57,251 bases of DNA from Candidatus Electryonea clarkiae (GTDB lineage: Bacteria > Electryoneota > Electryoneia > Electryoneales > Electryoneaceae), in contig JAVCCM010000014.1 of assembly GCA_030765455.1 (NCBI GenBank), forward strand, positions 1 through 57,251, in the 5' to 3' direction. Made by a program: the position numbers and the translations under genes. Of the stretch, positions 7,823 through 15,911 are shown one piece after another. Positions within the stretch are counted from its first letter, which is position 1. The number at the start of each line of letters is the position of its first letter. The notes beneath the pieces were generated by a model. That model ran no database searches. It was not told the DNA's origin and saw nothing but the letters and a program-made list of their open reading frames with translations.

Positions 7823-8872
7823 ATGTCAAAGATCGCAGTGATTCCCGGTGACGGCATCGGTGTTGACGTTACGGTTGAAGCGTTAAAAGTTATGAAATTA
7901 ATTCGTGATTCGGGTGTTCCTCTCGAGTGGGATGAGTTCGATTACGGAGCTGATAAATACCTTGCGACCGGTATTACTCTGCCTGACGAAGAGATAGAAA
8001 ATTTCCGTGATAATTACGACGCCATATATATCGGTGCGGTTGGCGATCCCCGTGTCCCGGATATGAAACATGCCGCCGATATTCTCCTCGGCTGCCGTTT
8101 CAAACTTGACCTCTATGTAAACCAGAGACCTGTTCGTTTGCTTGATGAATCACTCTGTCCCCTGAAAGATAGAACTCCAGAAGATGTCAATTTCATGGTT
8201 TTCAGGGAGAACACCGAGGGAGCATATGCCGGGAATGGTGGTATCCTCAAAAAGGGAACTCCAGACGAAGTAGCAACCCAGACCTCAGTTAATACTCGGA
8301 AGGGAGTGGAACGGATTATCCGTCACGCTTTTGAGTACGCCAAACAGTTCAATCTTCCAACAGTTACCATGTCGGATAAATCCAATGCATTACGATTTGA
8401 AGGAGATCTCTGGCAGCGCACATTTTATGAGGTAGCCGAAGAATACCCGGATATCGAAGCAAACCACTGGTACATAGACGCACTTTTAATGCAGATGGTG
8501 AAACGACCCGAGCAGTTTGACGTGATAGTCACCAACAATATGTTCGGTGATATTGTGACAGACATGGGTGCTCAACTCTGTGGAGGAATGGGATTAGCGG
8601 GTTCAGGGAATATCCACCCGGGAAAAACATCACTATTTGAACCGGTTCATGGATCAGCGCCAAAATATGCCGGGACAGATATTGCTAATCCGATAGCTGC
8701 ACTTCTCACAGTCGGAATTATGCTGACACATATCGGTTATCCCGAATGGGAAGATAAGATTGAGAAGGCTGTGATGAGAGCATACAGGGAAGGGAATGTC
8801 ACTCGCGATTTGGGCGGCAGGCTGGGTACTTCAGGAACCGGGGATACTGTATGTAAGTATCTTTTTGAATAA
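7823..8872 (+). CDS. Isocitrate/3-isopropylmalate dehydrogenase family enzyme
   Basis: A 349-residue beta-decarboxylating dehydrogenase: IPGDGIG at the start, RENTEGAYAG, the SDKSNALR segment with the family lysine region, NMFGDIVTDMGAQL (metal-binding aspartates), and HGSAPKYAG near residue 280. The K-Y pair in that last motif is the one used by E. coli isocitrate dehydrogenase to bind NADP, which hints at NADP rather than NAD. It is the first gene after the operator-flanked promoter and precedes aconitase-like subunits, so isocitrate, homoisocitrate or isopropylmalate are all possible substrates. With the 2-oxoacid:ferredoxin oxidoreductase in the same region, isocitrate is my preferred reading. 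Confidence 0.75.
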   Translation: MSKIAVIPGDGIGVDVTVEALKVMKLIRDSGVPLEWDEFDYGADKYLATGITLPDEEIENFRDNYDAIYIGAVGDPRVPDMKHAADILLGCRFKLDLYVNQRPVRLLDESLCPLKDRTPEDVNFMVFRENTEGAYAGNGGILKKGTPDEVATQTSVNTRKGVERIIRHAFEYAKQFNLPTVTMSDKSNALRFEGDLWQRTFYEVAEEYPDIEANHWYIDALLMQMVKRPEQFDVIVTNNMFGDIVTDMGAQLCGGMGLAGSGNIHPGKTSLFEPVHGSAPKYAGTDIANPIAALLTVGIMLTHIGYPEWEDKIEKAVMRAYREGNVTRDLGGRLGTSGTGDTVCKYLFE

Positions 8873-8930
8873 TTTTTATTGATAAATAATCTTGTTAATC
8901 ATGTAAATCATGTCAAAAAAAGAGTAACAA

Positions 8931-10184
8931 ATGGCGATGACCATAGCTGAAAAAATATTTGCTGCACATTCCGGAAAAGAAAGCGTCAAACCGGGCGATC
9001 TGATTTTTGCTAAACTTGACCGAATCCTGGGGACTGACGTTACCTGTTCACTTTCCATAAAAGTATTTGAAGAGATGGGCGTTGAGAAGGTTCACAACCC
9101 CGACCAACTTGTCCTGGTAAATGACCACTTTGTTCCCGCAAAAGATATAAAAGCAGCTCAACTTTCAAAGAACATGCGCGAATTCGGGCAGCAGCAGGGA
9201 GTGAAAAATTACTTCGAAGTTGGAAGGTCCGGTATCTGCCATACAGTTCTGCCTGAGAACGGACTGGCGAAACCCGGCGACCTGATTGTTGGTGCTGACA
9301 GCCACACTTGTACCTATGGAGCCGTGGGAGCCGTGGCTTCAGGGATAGGCAGTACTGATATGGCGGCGGCATGGGCAATCGGAGAACTTTGGTTTCGTGT
9401 TCCTTCGACGATAAGGGTTGAGATCACTGGTGATTTACAGGAATGGGTAGGCGCCAAGGATGTAATTTTATACATCATCTCACAGTTAGGTGTTGAGGGA
9501 GCGATTTACAAAATTCTTGAGTTTCACGGCAGCACTATAGAAAATATGTCAATGGACGGTCGTTTTACGATTGCAAACATGGCAGTTGAGGCTGGCGCGA
9601 AATCGGGAGTTATTCCTGCGGACGATACAACCCTTGCTTTCATGGATCAGGTAGGAGTAAAAGATGCCCAACCGATTGAAGCTGATCCTGATGCTGAATA
9701 CGAGAAAATAATCGAAATTGATGTTTCCGAATTAAAACCACAGGTGGCAAAACCATACCTGCCATCTAATGCAGTTGATGTAGATGAAGTAGCCGGAACA
9801 AGAATCGACCAGGTGGCTATCGGCTCCTGCACTAATGGACGTATCGAAGATTTCGAAATGGCGTATCGGATCCTGAAAGGAAAGAAAATTCATCCTCTGG
9901 TACGTGTAGTGATTATGCCTTCCAGCGATAAAATATACGCTGAATTGATTGATAACGGATTTGCACGAGAATTCGTTGCAGCCGGGGCTACGATTGCACC
10001 TTCGACATGCGGTTTATGTATTGGCGGACATATGGGTGTTTTAGCTGAGGATGAAGTAGGTTTATATACCACCAACAGGAATTTTGTGGGACGGAATGGA
10101 CATCCTTCAAGCCAGGTTTTCCTGAGCGGTCCTGCTGTAGCGGCAGCATCGGCGATTGCGGGAGAAATTGTCTCTCCAAAATGA
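8931..10184 (+). CDS. Aconitase/homoaconitase/isopropylmalate isomerase, large subunit
   Basis: A 417-residue LeuC/homoaconitase-type hydro-lyase. GADSHTCTYGAVGA, GSCTNGR near residue 300 and STCGLCIGGHMG near 360 provide the three cysteines of the [4Fe-4S] cluster, and NRNFVGRNGHPSSQVFL is the usual C-terminal signature. It isomerises a tricarboxylate or malate derivative. The small subunit is encoded at 10844 after the MarR gene. It is shorter than bacterial aconitases, like the archaeal two-subunit forms. The substrate cannot be decided from motifs; context suggests citrate to isocitrate or an analogue. Confidence 0.8.
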   Translation: MAMTIAEKIFAAHSGKESVKPGDLIFAKLDRILGTDVTCSLSIKVFEEMGVEKVHNPDQLVLVNDHFVPAKDIKAAQLSKNMREFGQQQGVKNYFEVGRSGICHTVLPENGLAKPGDLIVGADSHTCTYGAVGAVASGIGSTDMAAAWAIGELWFRVPSTIRVEITGDLQEWVGAKDVILYIISQLGVEGAIYKILEFHGSTIENMSMDGRFTIANMAVEAGAKSGVIPADDTTLAFMDQVGVKDAQPIEADPDAEYEKIIEIDVSELKPQVAKPYLPSNAVDVDEVAGTRIDQVAIGSCTNGRIEDFEMAYRILKGKKIHPLVRVVIMPSSDKIYAELIDNGFAREFVAAGATIAPSTCGLCIGGHMGVLAEDEVGLYTTNRNFVGRNGHPSSQVFLSGPAVAAASAIAGEIVSPK

Positions 10185-10193
10185 AAATTACAA

Positions 10194-10320
10194 GGATGTA
10201 CAGGATATACAGGATTTATTTGAATTCAGAAATCAGGAATAAGGATTTAATTACTCAGATATTTTATTTCACGCAAAGACGCAAAGAGAGCAAAGGAAAA
10301 GCAGTATATCCTGTACATCC
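10194..10320. repeat. Inverted repeat enclosing a CGCAAAG repeat
   Basis: GGATGTACAGGATATAC (10194-10210) has a perfect 17-base inverted partner at 10304-10320. A CGCAAAGACGCAAAG run (10268-10297) sits inside. The arms belong to the same family as the TTAATCCTGTAAATCCTGT repeat. As RNA this would fold into one hairpin between the large-subunit gene and the regulator. No open reading frame lies inside, so it may be an empty or eroded version of the gene-bearing cassettes seen elsewhere. Confidence 0.65.
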
Positions 10321-10374
10321 CTGTAAAATTTGAGTTCATTCAGGTTGGGAATAAGGAATTAATAAAGAAGAGAG

Positions 10375-10836
10375 ATGCATAACTCGTCGAGTATAAACAA
10401 TAACAATGGTTTGCACGAAAGCCTTGGTTTCCTGGTCAATACTGCAGCTCGGTCAATGCGTATAGCCCTGGAAGAAGGACTGAAATGCCATGACGTTACA
10501 CCGACTCAATGGTTGGTCCTGAAAGGACTCAATGAGAATGCTGATATTACCCAGAGAGTTCTTGGACAAAAACTGTTTCTCGATAATGCCACTATCACCC
10601 GCCAGATAGACAAGCTGGAGCAAATGGATATGCTTCACCGTCAGCAAAGTGAAGATGATCGTAGAGCATATAGAATCATTATCACGCAAAAAGGAATTAA
10701 ACTGCTGCAAAAACTTGATGAAATTGCAAATGGAGTGAACAGCATTGCTATGAGTGGAGTTACAGAAAAGAAAATTCAGACTATCCTTAATGGATTAGGC
10801 TCAATCAGAAATAACCTTGAAAAGAACCAGGAGTAA
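10375..10836 (+). CDS. MarR-family transcriptional regulator
   Basis: A 153-residue protein with the MarR winged helix-turn-helix: VTPTQWLVLKGLNENADITQRVLGQKL, then the recognition helix region DNATITRQIDKLEQMDMLHR and the wing SEDDRRAYRIIITQKG. Flanking N- and C-terminal helices would dimerise. MarR proteins such as BadR of Rhodopseudomonas control anaerobic benzoate genes in other bacteria. This gene lies between the two subunits of the aconitase-like enzyme with only seven bases to the next gene. The TTGC-N4-GnAA sites at 7580-7669 are the obvious candidate operators. The effector is unknown. Confidence 0.85.
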   Translation: MHNSSSINNNNGLHESLGFLVNTAARSMRIALEEGLKCHDVTPTQWLVLKGLNENADITQRVLGQKLFLDNATITRQIDKLEQMDMLHRQQSEDDRRAYRIIITQKGIKLLQKLDEIANGVNSIAMSGVTEKKIQTILNGLGSIRNNLEKNQE

Positions 10837-10843
10837 AAGATAA

Positions 10844-11338
10844 ATGGAAGGCACAGCTTTTAAATACGGCAATAATGTAGATACAGACGTAATTATCCCT
10901 GCACGGTATTGTACAAGTTTCCTTGCTGAAGAATTAGCGCCTCACGCTCTCGAGGATTTGGATGATACTTTCGTAAAAAGAGTGAACCAGGGTGATTTCA
11001 TTGTTGCAGGGCGGAATTTCGGTTGTGGAAGTTCACGAGAAAATGCGCCAATCGCTATCAAAGGGGCTGGTGCGGCTTGCGTTATTGCTGAATCATTTGC
11101 GAGGATATTCTATCGTAATTCTATCAATATTGGTTTGCCTATTCTTGAATGTCCGGAAGCGGTACATGGCACAGAAGAAGGTGACAAACTGCATATAAAT
11201 CTCGAGACTGGCGAAATAGAGAACTTGACGCGTGGGGGTAAGTGGATTGCGGCGCCATTCCCTGAAGGAATCCAGGAAATAATCGAGCTGGGTGGATTGG
11301 TTTCATACGTAAAAAAACGACTCGGAGCTGAGAAATAA
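10844..11338 (+). CDS. Aconitase/homoaconitase/isopropylmalate isomerase, small subunit
   Basis: A 164-residue LeuD-type swivel domain with the hallmark [17 protein letters not shown] start, [20 protein letters not shown] near residues 60-80, and the substrate loop region [13 protein letters not shown]. It completes the active site with the large subunit at 8931. The YRNS-type loop, known to help set substrate choice among homoaconitase and isopropylmalate isomerase, is not enough for me to assign the substrate. Normal length for the family. Confidence 0.85.
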   Translation: MEGTAFKYGNNVDTDVIIPARYCTSFLAEELAPHALEDLDDTFVKRVNQGDFIVAGRNFGCGSSRENAPIAIKGAGAACVIAESFARIFYRNSINIGLPILECPEAVHGTEEGDKLHINLETGEIENLTRGGKWIAAPFPEGIQEIIELGGLVSYVKKRLGAEK

Positions 11339-11356
11339 TCAAATCTAAAAACCAGG

Positions 11357-11457
11357 TTTCACGCAAAGACGCAAAGTCGCAAAGGTGCAAAGACAAAAAG
11401 AACAGACATAAGAAAAGGTTTAAAATTCATAATTCATAATTCATAATTCTTAATTGG
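11357..11457. repeat. CGCAAAG-type repeat followed by AATTCATAATTC-type repeat
   Basis: A heptamer run (11357-11400) followed by four tandem copies of an ATTCATA/ATTCTTA unit (about 11427-11457). Related AT-rich units occur after other genes near 18665, 26208, 27040, 28060, 32690 and 36180. They fill the gap between the small-subunit gene and the thiolase gene. Confidence 0.75.
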
Positions 11458-11478
11458 TTTTTAACCTGAGGGAGAGAT

Positions 11479-12726
11479 ATGAAAGAAGTAACACCGAACT
11501 ACCCCGATGCCTACATTCCGTACGGTACATGGGGTGGTAGTTGGTTCCCGGCGTGGCATACAAGCCCGCTGGCAGAAGTGGATATTGCTCGATTTGCCGC
11601 TGAATCCATGGCATACGTACTTGGGAAAAGAGGGATTCCCATAAGTAAACTGGATTATCTTATCAGTGGCTCGACCATTCCCTGGCTGTACAAATTCTGG
11701 GGCTCGCCTTATTTGTCCCACAGTTTCGGTCACAGGCTTCCCGGATTTCACCTGGAACAGGCATGCGCTACAGGATTGCAGATGATCATGAAAGCTTCTG
11801 CGCATATCCAGGGCGGTTCTCATACTGTGGTAGGAGCGTTGGGATTTGACAAAACAAGTAATTCTCCGGCGGGGGTTTTCCCGAACCAGGGAACATACAG
11901 AAGAACTGAAGTAATCAGTGATATCTGGGATAACTTCGGTTATGATCCGGCAAGCGGTCAGCAGGGATTTAACCAGGCAACGGGCGAAACTTCTATGATC
12001 GCATGTGCCGGGAGAGCCGCAAGGAAATACAAGCTCGATTTTAGTGAAGTGGCTGAAGTGTCATTTCTCCGTTACCAGCAGTATTTCGATGCCAAGGACA
12101 AAGGACTACTGGACAAAATACTCTTCCCGCTTGAGATCCTGGATGTCCGGGGTCAGCCTATGGGTATCGTAGATGGTGATTATGGTATTCGAAGATATAC
12201 ATCAGTTGATCAATTTAAGGGCGAGCGTCAACTGGATACCTGTGTCGCCGCAGGTGGGCAGACACACGCTTCAGACGGGATGTTCACTCTTCTCATAACT
12301 AATAAAGAAAAAGCACAAGAACTGAGTCCGAATCCGGAAATCAGTATTCAATTAATTGCTTCAGCAGAGTATAGAACTGGCGCTGGCTTTATGCCTGACT
12401 CGGTTTCATTTTCCGTAAAGGGATTGCTTGAAAGAACCGGTCTGACGATGGATGATATGGTCGCTGTATATGATCATAATCCTTTCGCAGTAAATGATGT
12501 AATTTTTTCAAAGCTGCTCGATTATGACTGGCACAAAATGAATGATACCGGCTGCCCGTTGGTTTATGGGCATCCCCAGGGACCGACACTGTTACGTGTG
12601 ACAGTGGAAGCTCTGGAAAAAGCAGTTTCGGTGGGTGGCGGATATGTGCTGGTTTTTGGTTGCGCTGCCGGAGATGTTGGAATTAGCGCAATATTCAAGG
12701 TTAATGATAGCAAGGGAGGGAATTGA
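11479..12726 (+). CDS. Divergent thiolase (acyl-CoA C-acyltransferase family)
   Basis: A 415-residue thiolase-fold protein. The nucleophilic cysteine is in EQACATGLQM near residue 96. YDHNPFAVND corresponds to the NEAF motif, GHPQGPT carries the catalytic histidine and FGCAAGDVGISA the second cysteine, so the catalytic set is retained although the overall sequence is unlike the classical thiolase at 20027. It overlaps the start of the downstream dehydrogenase/hydratase fusion region and has its own GGGAGAG ribosome site. The pair looks like a dedicated beta-oxidation module, perhaps for C7 dicarboxylyl-CoA intermediates from ring opening. That substrate is inference. Confidence 0.7.
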   Translation: MKEVTPNYPDAYIPYGTWGGSWFPAWHTSPLAEVDIARFAAESMAYVLGKRGIPISKLDYLISGSTIPWLYKFWGSPYLSHSFGHRLPGFHLEQACATGLQMIMKASAHIQGGSHTVVGALGFDKTSNSPAGVFPNQGTYRRTEVISDIWDNFGYDPASGQQGFNQATGETSMIACAGRAARKYKLDFSEVAEVSFLRYQQYFDAKDKGLLDKILFPLEILDVRGQPMGIVDGDYGIRRYTSVDQFKGERQLDTCVAAGGQTHASDGMFTLLITNKEKAQELSPNPEISIQLIASAEYRTGAGFMPDSVSFSVKGLLERTGLTMDDMVAVYDHNPFAVNDVIFSKLLDYDWHKMNDTGCPLVYGHPQGPTLLRVTVEALEKAVSVGGGYVLVFGCAAGDVGISAIFKVNDSKGGN

Positions 12727-12728
12727 TC

Positions 12729-14792
12729 ATGAAAGCAATGCGACAAACCACTCTTGAAACGGTCGGTCTTGGTTCGGTTATTGACATGTTCCGTAATGGA
12801 GCTTCGCCAGCCAATACAAGCGAACTGGTCGATAAAGTATTCGGTCCGGCAAATGACCGGGGATCATTAGTAATTTCGGGCGGAAATGGAATAGTTGGTT
12901 CCGGTAAAGCCATGCAACTTGGTGCAAGGCTGATTGACTACGATGTTCCGATTGTAACAATTGATCTTCCCGATGCACCGGACGGACTCGGTCAACATTA
13001 TCCCGGTTTAAAAGGCAGTTTTGGTCCGGAAAAAGCCGGCAAGATAATGGCAAACATCGTCAAGTTGAACTATGACGGTAAGTCCTTGCCTGATAAGCTC
13101 GGCGAGTTCAAACCGCGTTTCCTCCTGGAAGCAATACCTGAAATATTGAACATAAAGCTAAGTCACTATGAGCTGATGCGCAAAAGTTTTCCGGGAATCG
13201 AGATGCGTTCGGTTACATCAGGATTTCCAAATTCCGTATTGGGTGTTGGTGTCCTGCATCCTTCTTTTCCACACCAGATCAACAAGGTCTGGGAGGTTGT
13301 TGAGGAAAAACCGTCCGACATAACCAAACTCTTGTGGTCGATAGGATTGATGCCGATTACGGTTGGTGATTACTGGTCATTTATTCTTGATGTTTTGTTC
13401 TGTGGAATAACACTGACAGCGACCAGGTATCATCATGCCACCAATATGCCGTTCTGGAAGATTGACAAATTTATAAGGCGACTGGTGGGACCAAACCCGG
13501 TACGGGCGCATGACGCAATCGGACCCGGCGCAAGTTTCCTCACATGGTCATGCTTGCATCATCTGACTGAGACTTATGGTGAAGTATTCAGTCCGACGCC
13601 TGAACTGATGAGACGTAAGGAAAGCGGTGAGAGCTGGTATTCAAGCAACAGACCGGTTATTGATTGGAAAATGAGTGATGACGAGGAATTCAAGAACTGG
13701 ATCCTCGGACCATTATACCAGATGACAAGCCTGATGCTGCATGAAGATCGGGCGCATCTATCCCACATGAATGCTATCGGCGAACTGTGTGCTCAATTTA
13801 CCAACGGTATTCTGGCGATGATTCGCGGCACTGGAGCTGATGATGTGATCAGCCGGGTGGAAGCTTATCACAAGTTGCATCCCGAGGCTGCCGGAAGTTG
13901 CTGGTATCCCGAAGTATTTGAGAATATGGACAACCATGAGTGGCAGCAGCTTTATGTTAATGCTGAACATGACGAAGGTGTTGGAGTAATAACTATCAGC
14001 CGTGAATCGCTGAATTGGGATGTTATTGATGAGCTTAACAGGGCAATGGATTGGCTGAAAGCTGAAGGAATCGACAAAGTTATTGTTACAGGCGATTTCC
14101 ACATGTCAACCCAGATGGTGGGTGCGGACACCAGCGAATTCTATCCTGCTTTGGATAATGCAGATGAAGGTATCCGTGTATCAAAAGCATGGTCGGAAAC
14201 TGCCAGACGTTTATATGATGATTTCGAAGTTTCAGTTGGTTTTATAGCTGGAAAGCGCTGTCTCGGTGGTATGCTTGAACTGTTGATGCATTGTCATTAC
14301 CTGGTGTCAATTGACGGCGCTCAAGTTGGGCTGCCGGAAGTGACATTACCGGTAATTCCGGGTATGGAAGGTTGTCACTGGGCATTTCGTAAGGCGAACC
14401 CTGATCAATGGCAGAAAGTAGCTGAAATGCTGCTTGACGGAAAATTTATCAGGGCAAATAATGCGACTGGCTGGCTGATCGATTTCGCGGGTCCTCTGGA
14501 TGATGCATTGAAGAAAGCCTGGGCGATTGTCAAAGGAGATGATCACGGGATTGAGAAGAAAACTGTTGCAACGGATGCTCTTGATATTCCGAGAGACGTT
14601 CCTGGGCTGTCTGATAAACCTGCCATGGAACCGGCACGGAAAGCAATCATGGATTGTATCCAGGCGTCATGCGGTGTTCCTCTGTCACAGGCATTGGAAA
14701 TCCAGGCGAAACATTCGGGCGGCTTCATGACCACCAAGCTTTGTCAGAAGGGTGAAATTGGCAGCAGCGCCAAAAAGATCATGAATATCTAA
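12729..14792 (+). CDS. 3-Hydroxyacyl-CoA dehydrogenase / enoyl-CoA hydratase fusion, unusual order
   Basis: About 687 residues. Residues 40-310 resemble a 3-hydroxyacyl-CoA dehydrogenase: a nucleotide-binding start with VISGGNGIVGSG in place of the usual GxGxxG, then HPSFPHQINKVWEVVEEKP (the HFFNP-like region) and LGLMPITVGD-like segment. Residues about 415-600 form a crotonase domain (VGVITISRE, MVGADTSEF, LGGMLELLMHCHYLVS, VGLPEVTLPVIPG). FadB-type enzymes have these domains in the opposite order; dehydrogenase-first fusions are known mainly from archaea. I chose the ATG at 12729 behind GGGAGGG rather than an upstream TTG. It likely converts 3-hydroxy- and enoyl-CoA intermediates after ring cleavage. 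Confidence 0.65.
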   Translation: MKAMRQTTLETVGLGSVIDMFRNGASPANTSELVDKVFGPANDRGSLVISGGNGIVGSGKAMQLGARLIDYDVPIVTIDLPDAPDGLGQHYPGLKGSFGPEKAGKIMANIVKLNYDGKSLPDKLGEFKPRFLLEAIPEILNIKLSHYELMRKSFPGIEMRSVTSGFPNSVLGVGVLHPSFPHQINKVWEVVEEKPSDITKLLWSIGLMPITVGDYWSFILDVLFCGITLTATRYHHATNMPFWKIDKFIRRLVGPNPVRAHDAIGPGASFLTWSCLHHLTETYGEVFSPTPELMRRKESGESWYSSNRPVIDWKMSDDEEFKNWILGPLYQMTSLMLHEDRAHLSHMNAIGELCAQFTNGILAMIRGTGADDVISRVEAYHKLHPEAAGSCWYPEVFENMDNHEWQQLYVNAEHDEGVGVITISRESLNWDVIDELNRAMDWLKAEGIDKVIVTGDFHMSTQMVGADTSEFYPALDNADEGIRVSKAWSETARRLYDDFEVSVGFIAGKRCLGGMLELLMHCHYLVSIDGAQVGLPEVTLPVIPGMEGCHWAFRKANPDQWQKVAEMLLDGKFIRANNATGWLIDFAGPLDDALKKAWAIVKGDDHGIEKKTVATDALDIPRDVPGLSDKPAMEPARKAIMDCIQASCGVPLSQALEIQAKHSGGFMTTKLCQKGEIGSSAKKIMNI

Positions 14793-14889
14793 GTAACAAC
14801 ATTTCACAGGATGTAAGGATGCTAAGGATTGGGATGATGAAATCAAAACTCCTGGCATCCTTATTTCCTGATATTTTAAAGGGGAGATT

Positions 14890-15735
14890 ATGGATTTCAA
14901 TAATTTGTTATACGAAGTAGCAGACAATATTGCGACCATAAAGATCAATCGTCCGAAAGCGTTAAATGCTCTGAACGCAGAAACTGTAAACGAGCTTTAT
15001 TCTGCAATTCGTAGCGCTGGTTTTGATGATGATGTTCATGCAGTGATAATCACCGGCGAAGGCAACCGGTCTTTCGTTGCGGGTGCGGATATAAAAGAAC
15101 TCGCTACCAATGGTCCAATCGAAGGAAAAGATTTTGCCGTTCGTGGTCAACGGATTTTCAATGCAATCTCAATGTTGAAAAAACCTGTTATTGCAGCAAT
15201 TAACGGATTTGCTCTCGGTGGTGGATGTGAACTTGCAATGGCATGCCATATCAGGTACGCGCATACTTCTGCTAAATTCGGACAACCTGAAGTCGGCTTA
15301 GGTATTATTCCAGGTTACGGAGGTACTCAAAGATTACCCCGCCTGATTGGAATGGGACTGGCACTGGAGTTGCTGATATCCGGAGAAATAATTTCAGCTC
15401 AAAGAGCTTATGAACTCGGTCTGGTGAATGCAGTATTCGATAGCTGGGTTGTCGATGACAACGGAGAACCGGTTCTGAATGAAAAAGGTCGCAAGACGAT
15501 GGATGTCGAAGGCTTTCTTGCTGAGGTTAAGAAAAAATTAAGTGTTATCCTGTCTCACGGACCTGTTGTAGTTCGGTTTGCCCTTGAAGCCGCTCGACGT
15601 GGAGCAAGTTGTTCGCTTGATGAAGGTCAAAGAATAGAAGCTGATCTTTTCGGACTTGCCTGCACAACCGATGATTTCAAGGAAGGAACTTCAGCTTTCA
15701 TCGAAAAACGCAAGGCAGAGTTTAAAGGAAAATAA
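14890..15735 (+). CDS. Enoyl-CoA hydratase (crotonase family)
   Basis: A 281-residue crotonase. The oxyanion-hole segments are FVAGADIKEL and GFALGGGCELAMACHIRYA; both catalytic glutamates have candidates, in GGGCELAM and in FGQPEVGLGIIPGYGGTQRL. The C-terminal part is somewhat long, with an insertion around VDDNGEPVLNEKGRKTM. It hydrates trans-2-enoyl-CoA to 3-hydroxyacyl-CoA in beta-oxidation. A GGGGAG ribosome site precedes the ATG. It follows the fused dehydrogenase/hydratase, so the cluster has redundant hydratases, possibly for different chain lengths. Confidence 0.85.
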   Translation: MDFNNLLYEVADNIATIKINRPKALNALNAETVNELYSAIRSAGFDDDVHAVIITGEGNRSFVAGADIKELATNGPIEGKDFAVRGQRIFNAISMLKKPVIAAINGFALGGGCELAMACHIRYAHTSAKFGQPEVGLGIIPGYGGTQRLPRLIGMGLALELLISGEIISAQRAYELGLVNAVFDSWVVDDNGEPVLNEKGRKTMDVEGFLAEVKKKLSVILSHGPVVVRFALEAARRGASCSLDEGQRIEADLFGLACTTDDFKEGTSAFIEKRKAEFKGK

Positions 15736-15858
15736 ATCCATATCGTCAAGATGGATTTTAAAATTGATAGATACAATCAAAATTGCGTCCATTCAGGTAA
15801 TATTCTTTATTCGTGGAAGCTGAAATGGCGCAAGGTATTGTAAAAGACAAAGTATCAG

Positions 15859-15895
15859 CGAAGATTATCTTCGTTCAGTAAACTAATTGTTTACT
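15859..15895 (+). promoter_or_regulatory. Two adjacent inverted repeats before the homocitrate-synthase-like gene
   Basis: CGAAGATTATCTTCG (15859-15873) is immediately followed by AGTAAAC-N5-GTTTACT (15877-15895). They end 16 bases before the start codon. They could be an operator or an RNA hairpin pair near the ribosome site. No T-run follows, so a terminator is unlikely. Confidence 0.4.
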
Positions 15896-15911
15896 TCAAA
15901 GGGGCATCATA

